NCBI GenBank assembly: GCA_028871455.1
Contig: JAGWNF010000003.1
Coordinates: forward strand, 186,001 to 250,000
Origin: Alphaproteobacteria bacterium
Lineage (GTDB): Bacteria > Pseudomonadota > Alphaproteobacteria > ATCC43930 > CGMCC-115725
DNA: 64,000 nucleotides
Reading direction: 5' to 3'
This document shows positions 44,566 to 52,261 of this stretch, piece after piece (positions within the stretch are counted from its first letter, which is position 1; each line of letters opens with the position of its first letter). The notes under the pieces were generated by a model. It ran no database searches. It was given only the letters and a program-made list of their open reading frames with translations, and was not told the DNA's origin. The translations under genes were made by a program, and so were the position numbers.

Positions 44566-46485
44566 ATGGCGAACGCGATTTCGGGAGACCTCATCGGCGC
44601 CGGCCGGGAGGCGTTGCGGCAGGGCCGCTTCGCCGACGCCGAGCATTGGCTGGGTCTTGCGTTGCAGACCGCGCCAGCGAGCACCGAGCTCCTCTTCCTC
44701 TACGGCACCGCGCTGGCGCAGACCGACAAGCGCGTCGAAGCGACCCGTTTCCTCACCGCCGCGCTGAGCGCGGCGCCCAATGACCTCGCAATCATCAACA
44801 ATCTCGCCAACGTGCTGCGCCAAAGCGGTCGGCTTGACGAAGCCGAGCGCCAGTTGCGCCGCGGTCTCGCTCTCCATCCGAAATCGCCCGACCTACTCGT
44901 CAGCACCGGCCATGTGCTGCGCGCTCAGGGTCGCGACGCGCCGGCGGCGGAATGTGCCAGCTTGGCGCTGACCCTCGCACCCGATCGTCCCGAGGCACTG
45001 GTGCTGGCCGGACAGATACTGCGCGACGCCGGTAAGCCATCCGAAGCCATCGCCTATCTCGAGCGCGCCGTGGCCGCCAAGCCCGACCGCGCCGCCCTGC
45101 ATGTCGCCCTTGCCGAGGCGCGCTTCGCCGCCGGCGACGTCGCCGCCGGGGCCCCCGAATACGAGTGGCGCTGGCAACAGACGGCGATGCCCGAGATGCC
45201 GGCGCCGCTATGGGACGGCCGCGTGCTCGGCGACGACCGGACGCTCCTATTGTGGAGCGATGCCGGTGCGAGCGAGACGATCCGGCTGGTGCGCTTCGCC
45301 TATAATCTGCACGCATTCGTCGGGCGCATTGTCATTGCGGCGGCGCCCGAGCTGCTGTGGCTGATCGCTTCGGCGCCCGGCGTCGATGCCGTCGTAGCGC
45401 TCGGTGGTCCCTATCCGCCTTGCGACGCGCACCTACCGATCGGCAGCCTGCCGCATCGTCTTGATCTGCGCGGCGACGCGATCCCCGCCGACACGCCGTA
45501 CGTCGCCGCCGATCCTGAGCGTGCCGACGCCTATGCGACGCAGCTCGCTGGCGGCGGTTTCAAGGTCGGGCTCGCTTGGAGCGGCGAAAGCGGTGCTCGC
45601 GCGCCGAGCCTCGCCGAGCTTGCACCTCTGTTCGCCATCCCGAACGTCCGCCTCTTCGCGCTCGATCCCGCGGGACCGAGCGCTGCGGCGGCGGGCCTCG
45701 CCGACAAGCTCACCGATCTCTCCGGCTGCCTCGGCGATTACGCCGCCGCGGCCGCAGTGGTCGGTCGGCTCGACCTGGTGATCGCGGCGGATGGCCCGAT
45801 AGCACATATCGCCGGCGCGCTGGGCCGGCCCGGTTGGGTGATGCTGGGTCGCGATGCGCATTGGCGCTGGCCGGTCGGCCAATCGGCGAGTCCATGGTAT
45901 CCGTCACTGCTGCTGTTCCACGAGAACGGTGGCGGCTGGTTCGGCATCGCGCAGGAGATTGCGAACTCGCTGACGCTGTTCGCCGCCGCAGCCGAGCCCG
46001 TGCCGGTCATCGATCCGGCGCGCGTCGCCGGCTATGCCCGTTTCTTCGCCAGCGACGGACTCAAGATCGGTCTCGCGCTCGACGGCGAGACACCGTTGCT
46101 GTCGGATCTTGCGCCGGTACTGTCGCAGCCGGGCCTCCGCTTTTATGCGCTCGATCGCCGTGCGGCGATCCAGGCGGCGCGTAACACCTACGGCGCCCAG
46201 ATCGGTGATTTCGCCATTGCCGAAAGCGCGCCGGCGGACGCAGCGGCGCTGGTGAGCCAGCTCGATCTGGTCATCGGCGGCGACAACCGGATTGCGGCCA
46301 CCGCCGTCGCGCTCGGCATTCCCGCCTGGATCCTGCTGCCGGCCGATGCGCCAACACCGCGCACCCATGGCACCGCGACATGGCTCTTCCGCCGCGAATA
46401 CGGCACCGACTGGAGCGGCGTCGTCGAGCAGCTCGATCAGGCGCTCAGCGCCGCACTAGCGCCATCGCGCGCCCAAGCCGGCTGA
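44566..46485 (+). CDS. TPR protein with duplicated glycosyltransferase-like C-terminal domain
   Basis: A 639-residue cytoplasmic protein. Residues 1-200 form about five TPR units (GRFADAEHWLGLALQTAPAS, LFLYGTALAQTDKRVEATRF, NNLANVLRQSGRLDEAERQL, GQILRDAGKPSEAIAYLERA). From about 225 there is a domain like the GT-B/O-GlcNAc or heptosyltransferase fold (KVGLAWSGESGARAPSLAEL, DLVIAADGPIAHIAGALGRP). The last 160 residues look like a second, decayed copy (KIGLALDGETPLLSDLAPVL, DLVIGGDNRIAATAVALGIP). Similar TPR-glycosyltransferase proteins modify proteins or surface sugars. The start is uncertain: GTG 44488 is open upstream. Catalytic residues could not be confirmed. Confidence 0.8.
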   Translation: MANAISGDLIGAGREALRQGRFADAEHWLGLALQTAPASTELLFLYGTALAQTDKRVEATRFLTAALSAAPNDLAIINNLANVLRQSGRLDEAERQLRRGLALHPKSPDLLVSTGHVLRAQGRDAPAAECASLALTLAPDRPEALVLAGQILRDAGKPSEAIAYLERAVAAKPDRAALHVALAEARFAAGDVAAGAPEYEWRWQQTAMPEMPAPLWDGRVLGDDRTLLLWSDAGASETIRLVRFAYNLHAFVGRIVIAAAPELLWLIASAPGVDAVVALGGPYPPCDAHLPIGSLPHRLDLRGDAIPADTPYVAADPERADAYATQLAGGGFKVGLAWSGESGARAPSLAELAPLFAIPNVRLFALDPAGPSAAAAGLADKLTDLSGCLGDYAAAAAVVGRLDLVIAADGPIAHIAGALGRPGWVMLGRDAHWRWPVGQSASPWYPSLLLFHENGGGWFGIAQEIANSLTLFAAAAEPVPVIDPARVAGYARFFASDGLKIGLALDGETPLLSDLAPVLSQPGLRFYALDRRAAIQAARNTYGAQIGDFAIAESAPADAAALVSQLDLVIGGDNRIAATAVALGIPAWILLPADAPTPRTHGTATWLFRREYGTDWSGVVEQLDQALSAALAPSRAQAG

Positions 46486-46507
46486 CGTCTGGCGCAATCT
46501 CGAACGC

Positions 46508-46534
46508 AAAAAAGCCGCGCGGTTGACGCGCGGC
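46508..46534 (-). terminator. Rho-independent terminator of the Spy/YP-rich unit
   Basis: On the minus strand, a perfect 8-bp GC stem (GCCGCGCG at 46534-46527 with its complement at 46521-46514), a 5-nt loop and six T residues (46513-46508). It lies 30 bp after the stop of the Tyr/Pro-rich protein gene and also closes the region behind the TPR gene on the other strand. Confidence 0.88.
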
Positions 46535-46564
46535 TTCCTTGCGAACGCGGTAGGACTGCCGGGT

Positions 46565-46846
46565 TCAACGAATATTGAAGAACAGGCCGATCGACGGCGC
46601 CACGGGCGGCGCGTAGATCGGCTGCGGCGGCGCGTACACCACCGGCGGCGGCGGTGGATAGTAATAATAACTAGGCTGATTGTAGTAGTAGCTCCGCTCG
46701 TGGTGCTCGTGCCAGTCGCCGCGGTCTTGATCATGACCCCAGCCGTGACCTTCATCGGCGAACGCCGTGGCCGCCGCGCCGATCATCGCCGCCGCCAGGA
46801 CAACGGCGAAAATCGCGCGAGCCGGAAGACTGATCCGATTGCGCAT
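46565..46846 (-). CDS. Small secreted Tyr/Pro-rich protein
   Basis: A 93-residue exported protein of unknown function. The signal peptide is ARAIFAVVLAAAMIGAAATAFA; the mature part starts DEGHGWGHDQDRGDWHEHHE, rich in His and Asp and so possibly metal binding, then becomes Tyr/Pro-rich (SYYYYPPPPPVVYAPPQPIY) and ends GLFFNIR with a terminal aromatic-rich strand. The ATG at 46846 follows GGGAGGTGCGA, an almost perfect Shine-Dalgarno. It follows the Spy-like gene by 10 bp and ends at the terminator, so the two form an operon. Confidence 0.75.
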   Translation of the reverse strand: MRNRISLPARAIFAVVLAAAMIGAAATAFADEGHGWGHDQDRGDWHEHHERSYYYNQPSYYYYPPPPPVVYAPPQPIYAPPVAPSIGLFFNIR

Positions 46847-46856
46847 TCGCACCTCC

Positions 46857-47411
46857 CTACTTTTGCGCCGGCGGCGTCGCGGGCTTGGTCTTCGGCGCAG
46901 CACGCCGCGCATAGTGCTCGGCGATGGCGCGGAACACCGCGTCCGCGTTCTTCTTCTGCGCCGGCGACATCACCTGATAAAGGTTGTCGAACGCCGGCAC
47001 GAGCTTCTTCAGGCCGTCGCCATGCGCGTCGGCGATGGCGGCATAGGTTTTGAGGTTCTCGACGGCAGTCATCGTGCGCAGCTTCGCGTTGCGCTCACGC
47101 ACCATGCGATCGATGGTCTCGGCGTTCTCGCGCATCGTCGCCGCGACCTGTTCCCACTGCGGCTCCTGCGCCGCGGTGATGTGCAAGCGAGCATGCAAGC
47201 TGCGGATATGTGCTTCCATGGCCGACAGTCGTCGCGAAGTCGGTTTCGCCGGAGCCTTCGTCGACGGTGCCGGTGCTGGTGCAGCAGTCGGCGGCATTGG
47301 TGCGGGTGACGGCGCGCTCGAGGTCTGTGCAAATGCCGGAGCGATCAACAAGGCAGCCGCCAAGGCGATAACGCCGGCGAACGTGCCATGTCGTTTGGTG
47401 GAATCAATCAT
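46857..47411 (-). CDS. Spy/CpxP-like periplasmic protein (LTXXQ family)
   Basis: The 184-residue protein has a signal peptide (GVIALAAALLIAPAFA), a Pro/Ala-rich linker to about 55, and a helical domain with the LTxxQ-type motif region RLHITAAQEPQWEQVAATMR and later YQVMSPAQKKNADAVFRAI. Family members (Spy, CpxP, ZraP) are ATP-independent periplasmic chaperones or metal-stress sensors. The first gene of a two-gene unit; the start ATG follows GAGGACC. No regulator of the Cpx type is directly adjacent, although a two-component system lies 3 kb away. Confidence 0.8.
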   Translation of the reverse strand: MIDSTKRHGTFAGVIALAAALLIAPAFAQTSSAPSPAPMPPTAAPAPAPSTKAPAKPTSRRLSAMEAHIRSLHARLHITAAQEPQWEQVAATMRENAETIDRMVRERNAKLRTMTAVENLKTYAAIADAHGDGLKKLVPAFDNLYQVMSPAQKKNADAVFRAIAEHYARRAAPKTKPATPPAQK

Positions 47412-47870
47412 ATGGTCCTCGGAGTTGTTTGTGGGGTTGGAGACGAATACCGAAATCAGCCGTATAACGGCACCGCCGCGCTATCCTCTGAAGAACGTCA
47501 CGCGCGGGTGCCTCGTGGAGAATGTCGCCATGGCTTCGTGGCGCTTTTAAGGCACCGACGATCCGATCATTTACCGAGGAGGCGGTTGGCCCGTTGCCGC
47601 GTTTCAGGGCCGTGCCGCGGGTTTGGTGGGCAGTTCCCCCGTGCTATGTTCAACACAACCGGCGTGCGGATGGCCGGGCGACGGGAGGATAAATGAACGC
47701 AAGCAACCGCTTTTCGCCGCTGACGCGGCCGATGGTGAGAGCCTGATACCGTGCGCTTCGGAATTTTCGGCGGTGCGCGCGCCGGCATCGGCGGTCGCAC
47801 ACTAGCCACGGAACCTTCCCAAACCTTTCGCGTCTAATTTCTTAGAGTTCGTAGGTTCGCGGAGGTCGTG
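47412..47870. other. Spacer with two mini-frames, possible gene remnants
   Basis: No full gene is seen. The left part must hold the promoter of the Spy-like gene (leftward). At 47693-47746 a 17-codon frame (MNASNRFSPLTRPMVRA) follows a very good Shine-Dalgarno, GGGAGGATAA. At 47751-47837 a second frame opens with GTG and reads RFGIFGGARAGIGG, which resembles the first strand of LLM-class flavin-dependent oxidoreductases before it breaks off. They may be the leftovers of a deleted operon. The right end holds the GGAGGTC of the next gene. Confidence 0.4.
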
Positions 47871-48062
47871 ATGCTGCGCAAGCTGTGGCTTTTTGCGGCG
47901 ATGGCGGGCGCGTTTGCGCTCGCCGGCTGCGGTGTCGTCGCCGCGCCGTGTCGGGTCGGCTCCGGTGTGATCAAGGCGGTTCCGATCGTGGGGCATGTTG
48001 CTGCCACGCCAACCGACGCCTGCGCCGATGTGATTGATCCGGATTCGATCTCGCGTTCGTGA
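47871..48062 (+). CDS. Small lipoprotein, NF038104-like
   Basis: A 63-residue lipoprotein. The signal peptide LWLFAAMAGAFALAGCGVV has a clear lipobox (LAGC), so the mature protein begins at Cys. The mature part, CGVVAAPCRVGSGVIKAVPI followed by GHVAATPTDACADVID, matches the pattern I recall for the NF038104 lipoprotein family, whose function is unknown. GGAGGTC precedes the ATG; a GTG one codon earlier is too close to the Shine-Dalgarno. It sits 38 bp before the cupredoxin gene and is probably co-transcribed with it. Confidence 0.78.
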   Translation: MLRKLWLFAAMAGAFALAGCGVVAAPCRVGSGVIKAVPIVGHVAATPTDACADVIDPDSISRS

Positions 48063-48100
48063 CTTGCGCCGATCGGCGTGCGACGCTAACCCTTCGCACC

Positions 48101-48496
48101 ATGAGATGCGGGAAGTCCTGGCTGATATTGGCGTGTGCCGCCGTTCTGGCGGGTTGCGGTCTGAGCGGGGCCGCGCACGGACCGCCCGATTCTCGCGCCG
48201 CCGCCGTCGTCGACATGGGCTTCACCAGCTTCACGCCGGCGACCGTTACCATCAAGGCGGGCCAGATCGTCGAATGGCGCAACACGTCGCCGATCACGCA
48301 CTCGGTGAGCTTCAATCCGGCGGAGGCCAGTAAGCCGGCCGATGCGGCGCTGCCGCTAGGCGTGGCACCATTCGCATCCGGTGACATAGCCGCCGGCGAC
48401 GTTTTCCTGCACACCTTTGCCGCACCTGGCACATATCATTATTTCTGCACGCATCACGAAGGCCTTGGGATGGTCGGCACCATCATCGTGCAGTGA
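48101..48496 (+). CDS. Cupredoxin-domain lipoprotein
   Basis: The 131-residue protein has a lipoprotein signal (WLILACAAVLAGCGLSG) and a plastocyanin/azurin-type domain: MGFTSFTPATVTIKAGQIVE, the first copper histidine in SPITHSVSFNP, and the other three type-1 copper ligands in YFCTHHEGLGMVGTIIVQ (Cys, His, Met). It would carry electrons or bind copper at the periplasmic face of the inner membrane. The frame is open to 48059, but the ATG at 48101 gives a proper signal peptide. It converges with the MscS gene. Confidence 0.88.
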   Translation: MRCGKSWLILACAAVLAGCGLSGAAHGPPDSRAAAVVDMGFTSFTPATVTIKAGQIVEWRNTSPITHSVSFNPAEASKPADAALPLGVAPFASGDIAAGDVFLHTFAAPGTYHYFCTHHEGLGMVGTIIVQ

Positions 48497-48525
48497 AATT
48501 GGGCCGGTGCGCGACCGGCGCGGGT

Positions 48526-49671
48526 TCACGACGTGGCCGTACGGCGCGGCCGCCCCATCGACGAAATGGTCGGTTCCGGCGTATGCGACCGCGGATTGTC
48601 GATCTCGAAGCGGCGCCGCGGCAGCGCGTGCGGCATTTCCGCCTGGAGATAGGCGATGAGCTGCTCGCGCACGTAGCAGCGAAGGTCCCAGGCGTCGCCC
48701 GCGTTGCGCGCGCTCACCAACGCACGCAGCTCGATCGCCTCCGCCGTGACTTCGACCACCTGCAGGTTGACGACGTTGCCGTCCCATAGCTTGCTTTCAT
48801 GCACGATGGCGTCGAGTTGGCGGCGGATCGGCTCGACGGGCATCGTGTAGTCGACGTAGAGACGCACCGAGCCGATGAGCGACGCGCTTTCGCGCGTCCA
48901 GTTCTGGAACGGCTGCTCGAGCAGGCGGCTCAGCGGCACCACCAAGCGGCGCCAGTCCCAGATACGCACCACCACATAGGTGCTGGTGATGTCCTCGACC
49001 CAGCCCCACTCCCCTTCGACGACGACGGCGTCCTCGATCTTGATCGGCTGGGTCAGCGCGATCTGGATCCCGGCGAGCAGATTGGAAAGCACGGGCCGCG
49101 CTGCCAAGCCGACGATGATGCCTGCGGCGCCCGCCGAAGCGAACAGGCTGATGCCATATTGCCGGACCGATGGCAGCGTCATCAGCGCCGCACCGAGGCT
49201 GATGATGCCGATTAAGACCTTTATTGTCCGGCGCAGCACGCGCACTTGGGTGACATGCTTGCGCGCCAAGGCGTTGTCTTCGAGCCCCTGCTGGTAGCGG
49301 CCGAGGTACAAGTCCCCCACGAGACCGATGCCGGCGCTCGCCGCCCAGCCGACCACCAGGAGGAACAGCGCAAATACCACGTTCTCCAGCGTCTGGGTTG
49401 CCGACGCGCCGAGACCGAGCGCCGGGATCGCGACGCCGATGCCGAACAGAACCAGCACGGCGCGCGTCGGTCCGGCTCCCCGCTCGATAAGCAGCCGCCC
49501 GATATGACTGCGGCCGAGGCGCGATCCACGCGTCAAGCGCAGGCCCAATCCGTGCAGCGCGAGCGCAACCAGAACGGTCGCGGCGACGATGACGACTGCC
49601 GCGAGCCAGCCCGGCAGCCAGGCCAACACGCCGTGAATCATCGCAATTGCTGAATCGATATCGTGCGCCAT
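48526..49671 (-). CDS. MscS-family mechanosensitive ion channel
   Basis: A 381-residue inner-membrane channel. There are four hydrophobic helices, then the pore helix SLFASAGAAGIIVGLAARPV and the conserved beta-domain stretch LAGIQIALTQPIKIEDAVVV, EGEWGWVEDITSTYVVVRIW, and LIGSVRLYVDYTMPVEPIRR. The C-terminal tail is basic. It probably opens under membrane tension to release solutes. The start is the ATG at 49671; a GTG ten codons earlier is possible. Confidence 0.92.
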   Translation of the reverse strand: MAHDIDSAIAMIHGVLAWLPGWLAAVVIVAATVLVALALHGLGLRLTRGSRLGRSHIGRLLIERGAGPTRAVLVLFGIGVAIPALGLGASATQTLENVVFALFLLVVGWAASAGIGLVGDLYLGRYQQGLEDNALARKHVTQVRVLRRTIKVLIGIISLGAALMTLPSVRQYGISLFASAGAAGIIVGLAARPVLSNLLAGIQIALTQPIKIEDAVVVEGEWGWVEDITSTYVVVRIWDWRRLVVPLSRLLEQPFQNWTRESASLIGSVRLYVDYTMPVEPIRRQLDAIVHESKLWDGNVVNLQVVEVTAEAIELRALVSARNAGDAWDLRCYVREQLIAYLQAEMPHALPRRRFEIDNPRSHTPEPTISSMGRPRRTATS

Positions 49672-50133
49672 AACCAGCCCTTCCGTGCGTGGGATCTGCA
49701 CCGGTCAAACCGGTGCAGCGATGAAAAGGTTTCGCCGCCGCCGTCGCGCGCGGCATGCGCGGCGACTGGCCGCGCTCGGCCCGCTCAGGGCCGGAATTCG
49801 ACGTTCTTGCGGACGATGGCGACGCTGATCAACACGAACGCCAGAAGGCGCAAGACGTGGATGAACGGATCGGTGTTTTCGCTGTAGCCGCGCGATCGCC
49901 GCCGGCGCCGATCGAACGAGGTGGTCGCCCCACTCTAGGCCAATCGCGCAGCCAAAAGCGACCCGGTTTGCGCCGATCACGGCAGCAGATCGCATAAAAT
50001 TCCTGTAATGTGGCGTCGATAATAGGCGACCGAAAGGTCATAATTCGACAGTCGTCGGCCGCGCTTACGACCGACGTAACCGGATGGTCCGGAACTGCGC
50101 CAAGCTGCCCAACACAGCGAATGAAAGTTGCAG
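49672..50133. other. Spacer; possible remnant of a small membrane protein gene
   Basis: No complete gene is seen in about 460 bp. On the minus strand, ending at the TGA at 49787-49785, a frame without a usable start codon reads RGYSENTDPFIHVLRLLAFV and LISVAIVRKNVEFRP, which looks like the C-terminal end of a real single-pass protein; upstream it meets a TAG at about 49934. It may be a decayed gene. The right part must hold the promoter of the PAS-domain gene; no clear -35/-10 pair stands out. Confidence 0.4.
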
Positions 50134-50652
50134 ATGGATCCGTCGCCGATCACGCAACCGATCATCGCCGAGAGTTATGCATATTGGCAGCGTAAGCGCG
50201 GCGATCGTCCAATGCCCGCGCGCGCCGATCTCGACCCCAGCGAGATGAAGCGGATATTGCCGCATGTGATGCTGGTCGATGTCCTTGGACCGGGTCGCTA
50301 CCGTTATCGGCTCGTCGGCACCTCCTGTGTTGTGGCGCACGGCATCGATGCCACCGGCCTCACGCTCGATGCGGCGCTCAAGGACTAGGAATACCGGGAC
50401 CACGTCGTCGGCCTCTACGACCAATGCGTCAGCGAGCGGCGGCCGGTATATTCGGAGAGCCTGTTCTTCTATGAATCAGGCAGCGAGGTCGAACGCGATG
50501 TGAAGGTTCTGTTCATGCCCTTATCGACGGACGGCACCGTCGTCGACATGGTCTTCGTCGTGCAGGTCATCGCGTTCATGGACGAAGCCATGCGCAACCG
50601 GCACTTCACGTCGGTTCGGCCCCACAAGGAGATCGCCCGCGTCGTGCTCTGA
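50134..50652 (+). pseudogene. PAS-domain protein (PAS_5 type), interrupted by one in-frame TAG
   Basis: The frame opens MDPSPITQPIIAESYAYWQR and follows the PAS_5 pattern of alphaproteobacterial PAS-like proteins (MPARADLDPSEMKRILPHVM, YRYRLVGTSCVVAHGIDATG). At 50386-50388 it meets TAG (AAG GAC TAG GAA TAC). The same frame then runs on without a break for 87 codons (EYRDHVVGLYDQCVSERRPV, VKVLFMPLSTDGTVVDMVF) to a TGA at 50652, completing a PAS domain of the usual 170 residues. A CAG to TAG change would explain it. The 84-residue truncated product lacks half of the fold. Confidence 0.8.
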
Positions 50653-50700
50653 CCGGCGACGGGCTTCCCTGCGCGCGCACAGATCGAAGATAATCGGCGC

Positions 50701-50790
50701 GGATGGGTGGCCGAGCGGTTTAAGGCACCGGTCTTGAAAACCGGCACACGGGCAACCGTGTCGTGGGTTCGAATCCCACCCCATCCGCCA
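50701..50790 (+). tRNA. tRNA-Ser(UGA)
   Basis: A class II tRNA. The acceptor stem GGATGGG (50701-50707) pairs with CCCATCC (50780-50786), followed by G and an encoded CCA. The anticodon loop CTTGAAA sits on a CCGGT/ACCGG stem and gives anticodon TGA (serine, UCA). There is a long variable arm, as expected for serine, and the T arm has GGGTTCGAATCCC. The gene is intact although an integrase lies 137 bp downstream, so the element regenerates its 3' end on integration. Confidence 0.97.
50768..50790 (+). other. Probable attachment site (attL) in the tRNA-Ser 3' end
   Basis: Tyrosine integrases of this type usually recombine in the T arm and acceptor end of a tRNA gene, and one lies just downstream here. 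The 3' part of the tRNA from the T loop to CCA is therefore the likely core. I looked for a second copy in the rest of the window and saw none, so the right boundary must be beyond position 64000. Confidence 0.6.
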
Positions 50791-50902
50791 GAACATCCAT
50801 ATATGGACGCCCTTGGACAGTGGCTGGTCTTGAAACCGGCTGTTTTCCTAGTTTTTACATTTGCGTGGATGGCCGCGTGTCCATTACAATCCAATATATA
50901 GT

Positions 50903-50932
50903 CATGGGTATAGGCATGGGTAAGCCATGGGT
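50903..50932 (+). repeat. Three CATGGGT direct repeats at the integrase start
   Basis: The heptamer CATGGGT occurs at 50903-50909, 50915-50921 and 50926-50932, 12 and 11 bp apart, that is about one helical turn. The third includes the integrase start codon. Such spacing suits cooperative binding of a small protein, for example an arm-type or Xis-like site, and could let the element control its integrase. Confidence 0.5.
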
Positions 50933-52168
50933 CAGGTCATCGCGAAGCTGAGCGCGCTCCAGGTGGCGCGGTTGAAAGAGCCCGGCATGTATGCCGATGG
51001 CGCCGGGCTCTATCTTCAAGTCACCGGCGACGGACGCGACCGCGTCACCAAATCCTGGATATATCGCTACGGCGTCAACGGACGCACCCGCGACATGGGC
51101 CTCGGGTCCGTATTGGTGATCGGGCTGGCCGCCGCACGCGAAAAAGCGGCCGAGTGCCGGCGCATCCGCGACGCAGGGAAAGATCCAATCGATGTGCGCA
51201 AAGCTGATCGCGCCGCTGCGGCATTGGCTGCGGCGAGCGCGATGACCTTTAAGCAGGTCAGGGAAAAATTCATTGCCGCGAACCGCGCCGACTGGCGAAA
51301 CCCTAAGCACGCGGCGCAGTGGGAAACGACGTTGGAGCGCTACGCAGAGCCGGAGATTGGAGCGGTGTCGATCCAGGCGATCGATGCCGGGCTCGTCCTT
51401 AAAGTGATTGAGCCGATCTGGCGTCAGATACCCGAAACCGCGAGCCGGCTCCGAGGGCGAATCGAGGCAATCATTGATTTTGCGACGGTGCATGGCTGGC
51501 GCACCGGCGAGAACCCGGCGCGTTGGCGCGGGCATCTTGATAAGATTTTGCCGGCGCCGACGAAGGTGCGCGCCGTAAAACACCACGCTGCGCTTCCCTT
51601 TGACGAGCTGCCGGCTTTCCTCGCGGATCTACGGAATCAAGGCGGCGCTGCCGCGCGCGCACTCGAATTTACGATCCTAACCGTTGCGAGGACCAAACAG
51701 ACGATCGGCGCCCAGCCGTCGGAGGTTAGCGCGGCGTCGAAGATATGGACGGTGCCCGGCGAGCGCATGAAGGCCGGGAAAGAGCACCGCGTGCCCCTCG
51801 CCCCGCGCGCCCTCGAGCTGGCAGGCGAAGCTGCAGCTGGCTACCTGTTCCCTGGACCGGGCCGGGATCAGCCGCTCAGCAATATGGCGATGACGATGGT
51901 GCTGAGGCGAATGGGGCGAGACGACATAACGGTTCACGGCTTCCGCTCGACGTTTCGCGATTGGGCTGCGGAGCGCACGAATTTCCCGAGCGAGGTGGTC
52001 GAAATGGCGTTGGCGCATGCGATTGACGACAAGGTCGAAGCTGCGTATCGCCGCGGCGATCTTCTGGAGAAGCGGACGCGGCTCATGAATGCGTGGGCAA
52101 ATTTTTGTGCAACGGCGCCGGCGTCGAAAGGTGACAACGTCGTGAGACTCAAGGCGAGCGCCGGCTAG
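50927..52168 (+). CDS. int: Tyrosine-type site-specific integrase (P4-like, DUF4102 N-terminus)
   Basis: The 413-residue integrase inserts the element into the tRNA-Ser gene. The N-terminal DUF4102-like domain has LKEPGMYADGAGLYLQVTGD and SWIYRYGVNGRTRDMGLGSV, then a SAM-like core-binding domain, then the catalytic domain with the first Arg in ILTVARTKQTIGA, HGFRSTFRDWAAE (His-x-x-Arg), the fifth residue in EMALAHAIDDKVE, and the tyrosine nucleophile in AAYRRGDLLEKR. All catalytic residues are there, so it should be active. It points away from the tRNA into the element. Three CATGGGT repeats lie at its start. Confidence 0.95.
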   Translation: MGQVIAKLSALQVARLKEPGMYADGAGLYLQVTGDGRDRVTKSWIYRYGVNGRTRDMGLGSVLVIGLAAAREKAAECRRIRDAGKDPIDVRKADRAAAALAAASAMTFKQVREKFIAANRADWRNPKHAAQWETTLERYAEPEIGAVSIQAIDAGLVLKVIEPIWRQIPETASRLRGRIEAIIDFATVHGWRTGENPARWRGHLDKILPAPTKVRAVKHHAALPFDELPAFLADLRNQGGAAARALEFTILTVARTKQTIGAQPSEVSAASKIWTVPGERMKAGKEHRVPLAPRALELAGEAAAGYLFPGPGRDQPLSNMAMTMVLRRMGRDDITVHGFRSTFRDWAAERTNFPSEVVEMALAHAIDDKVEAAYRRGDLLEKRTRLMNAWANFCATAPASKGDNVVRLKASAG

Positions 52169-52261
52169 ATTCAATCGGCGCGGATAGGCCGACGGGCCGA
52201 AAAGCGCGTACCGCACGCGCCTTCTGCGCCGACCACTTTGCGGAGCCCAGCGGAGGGCGCA

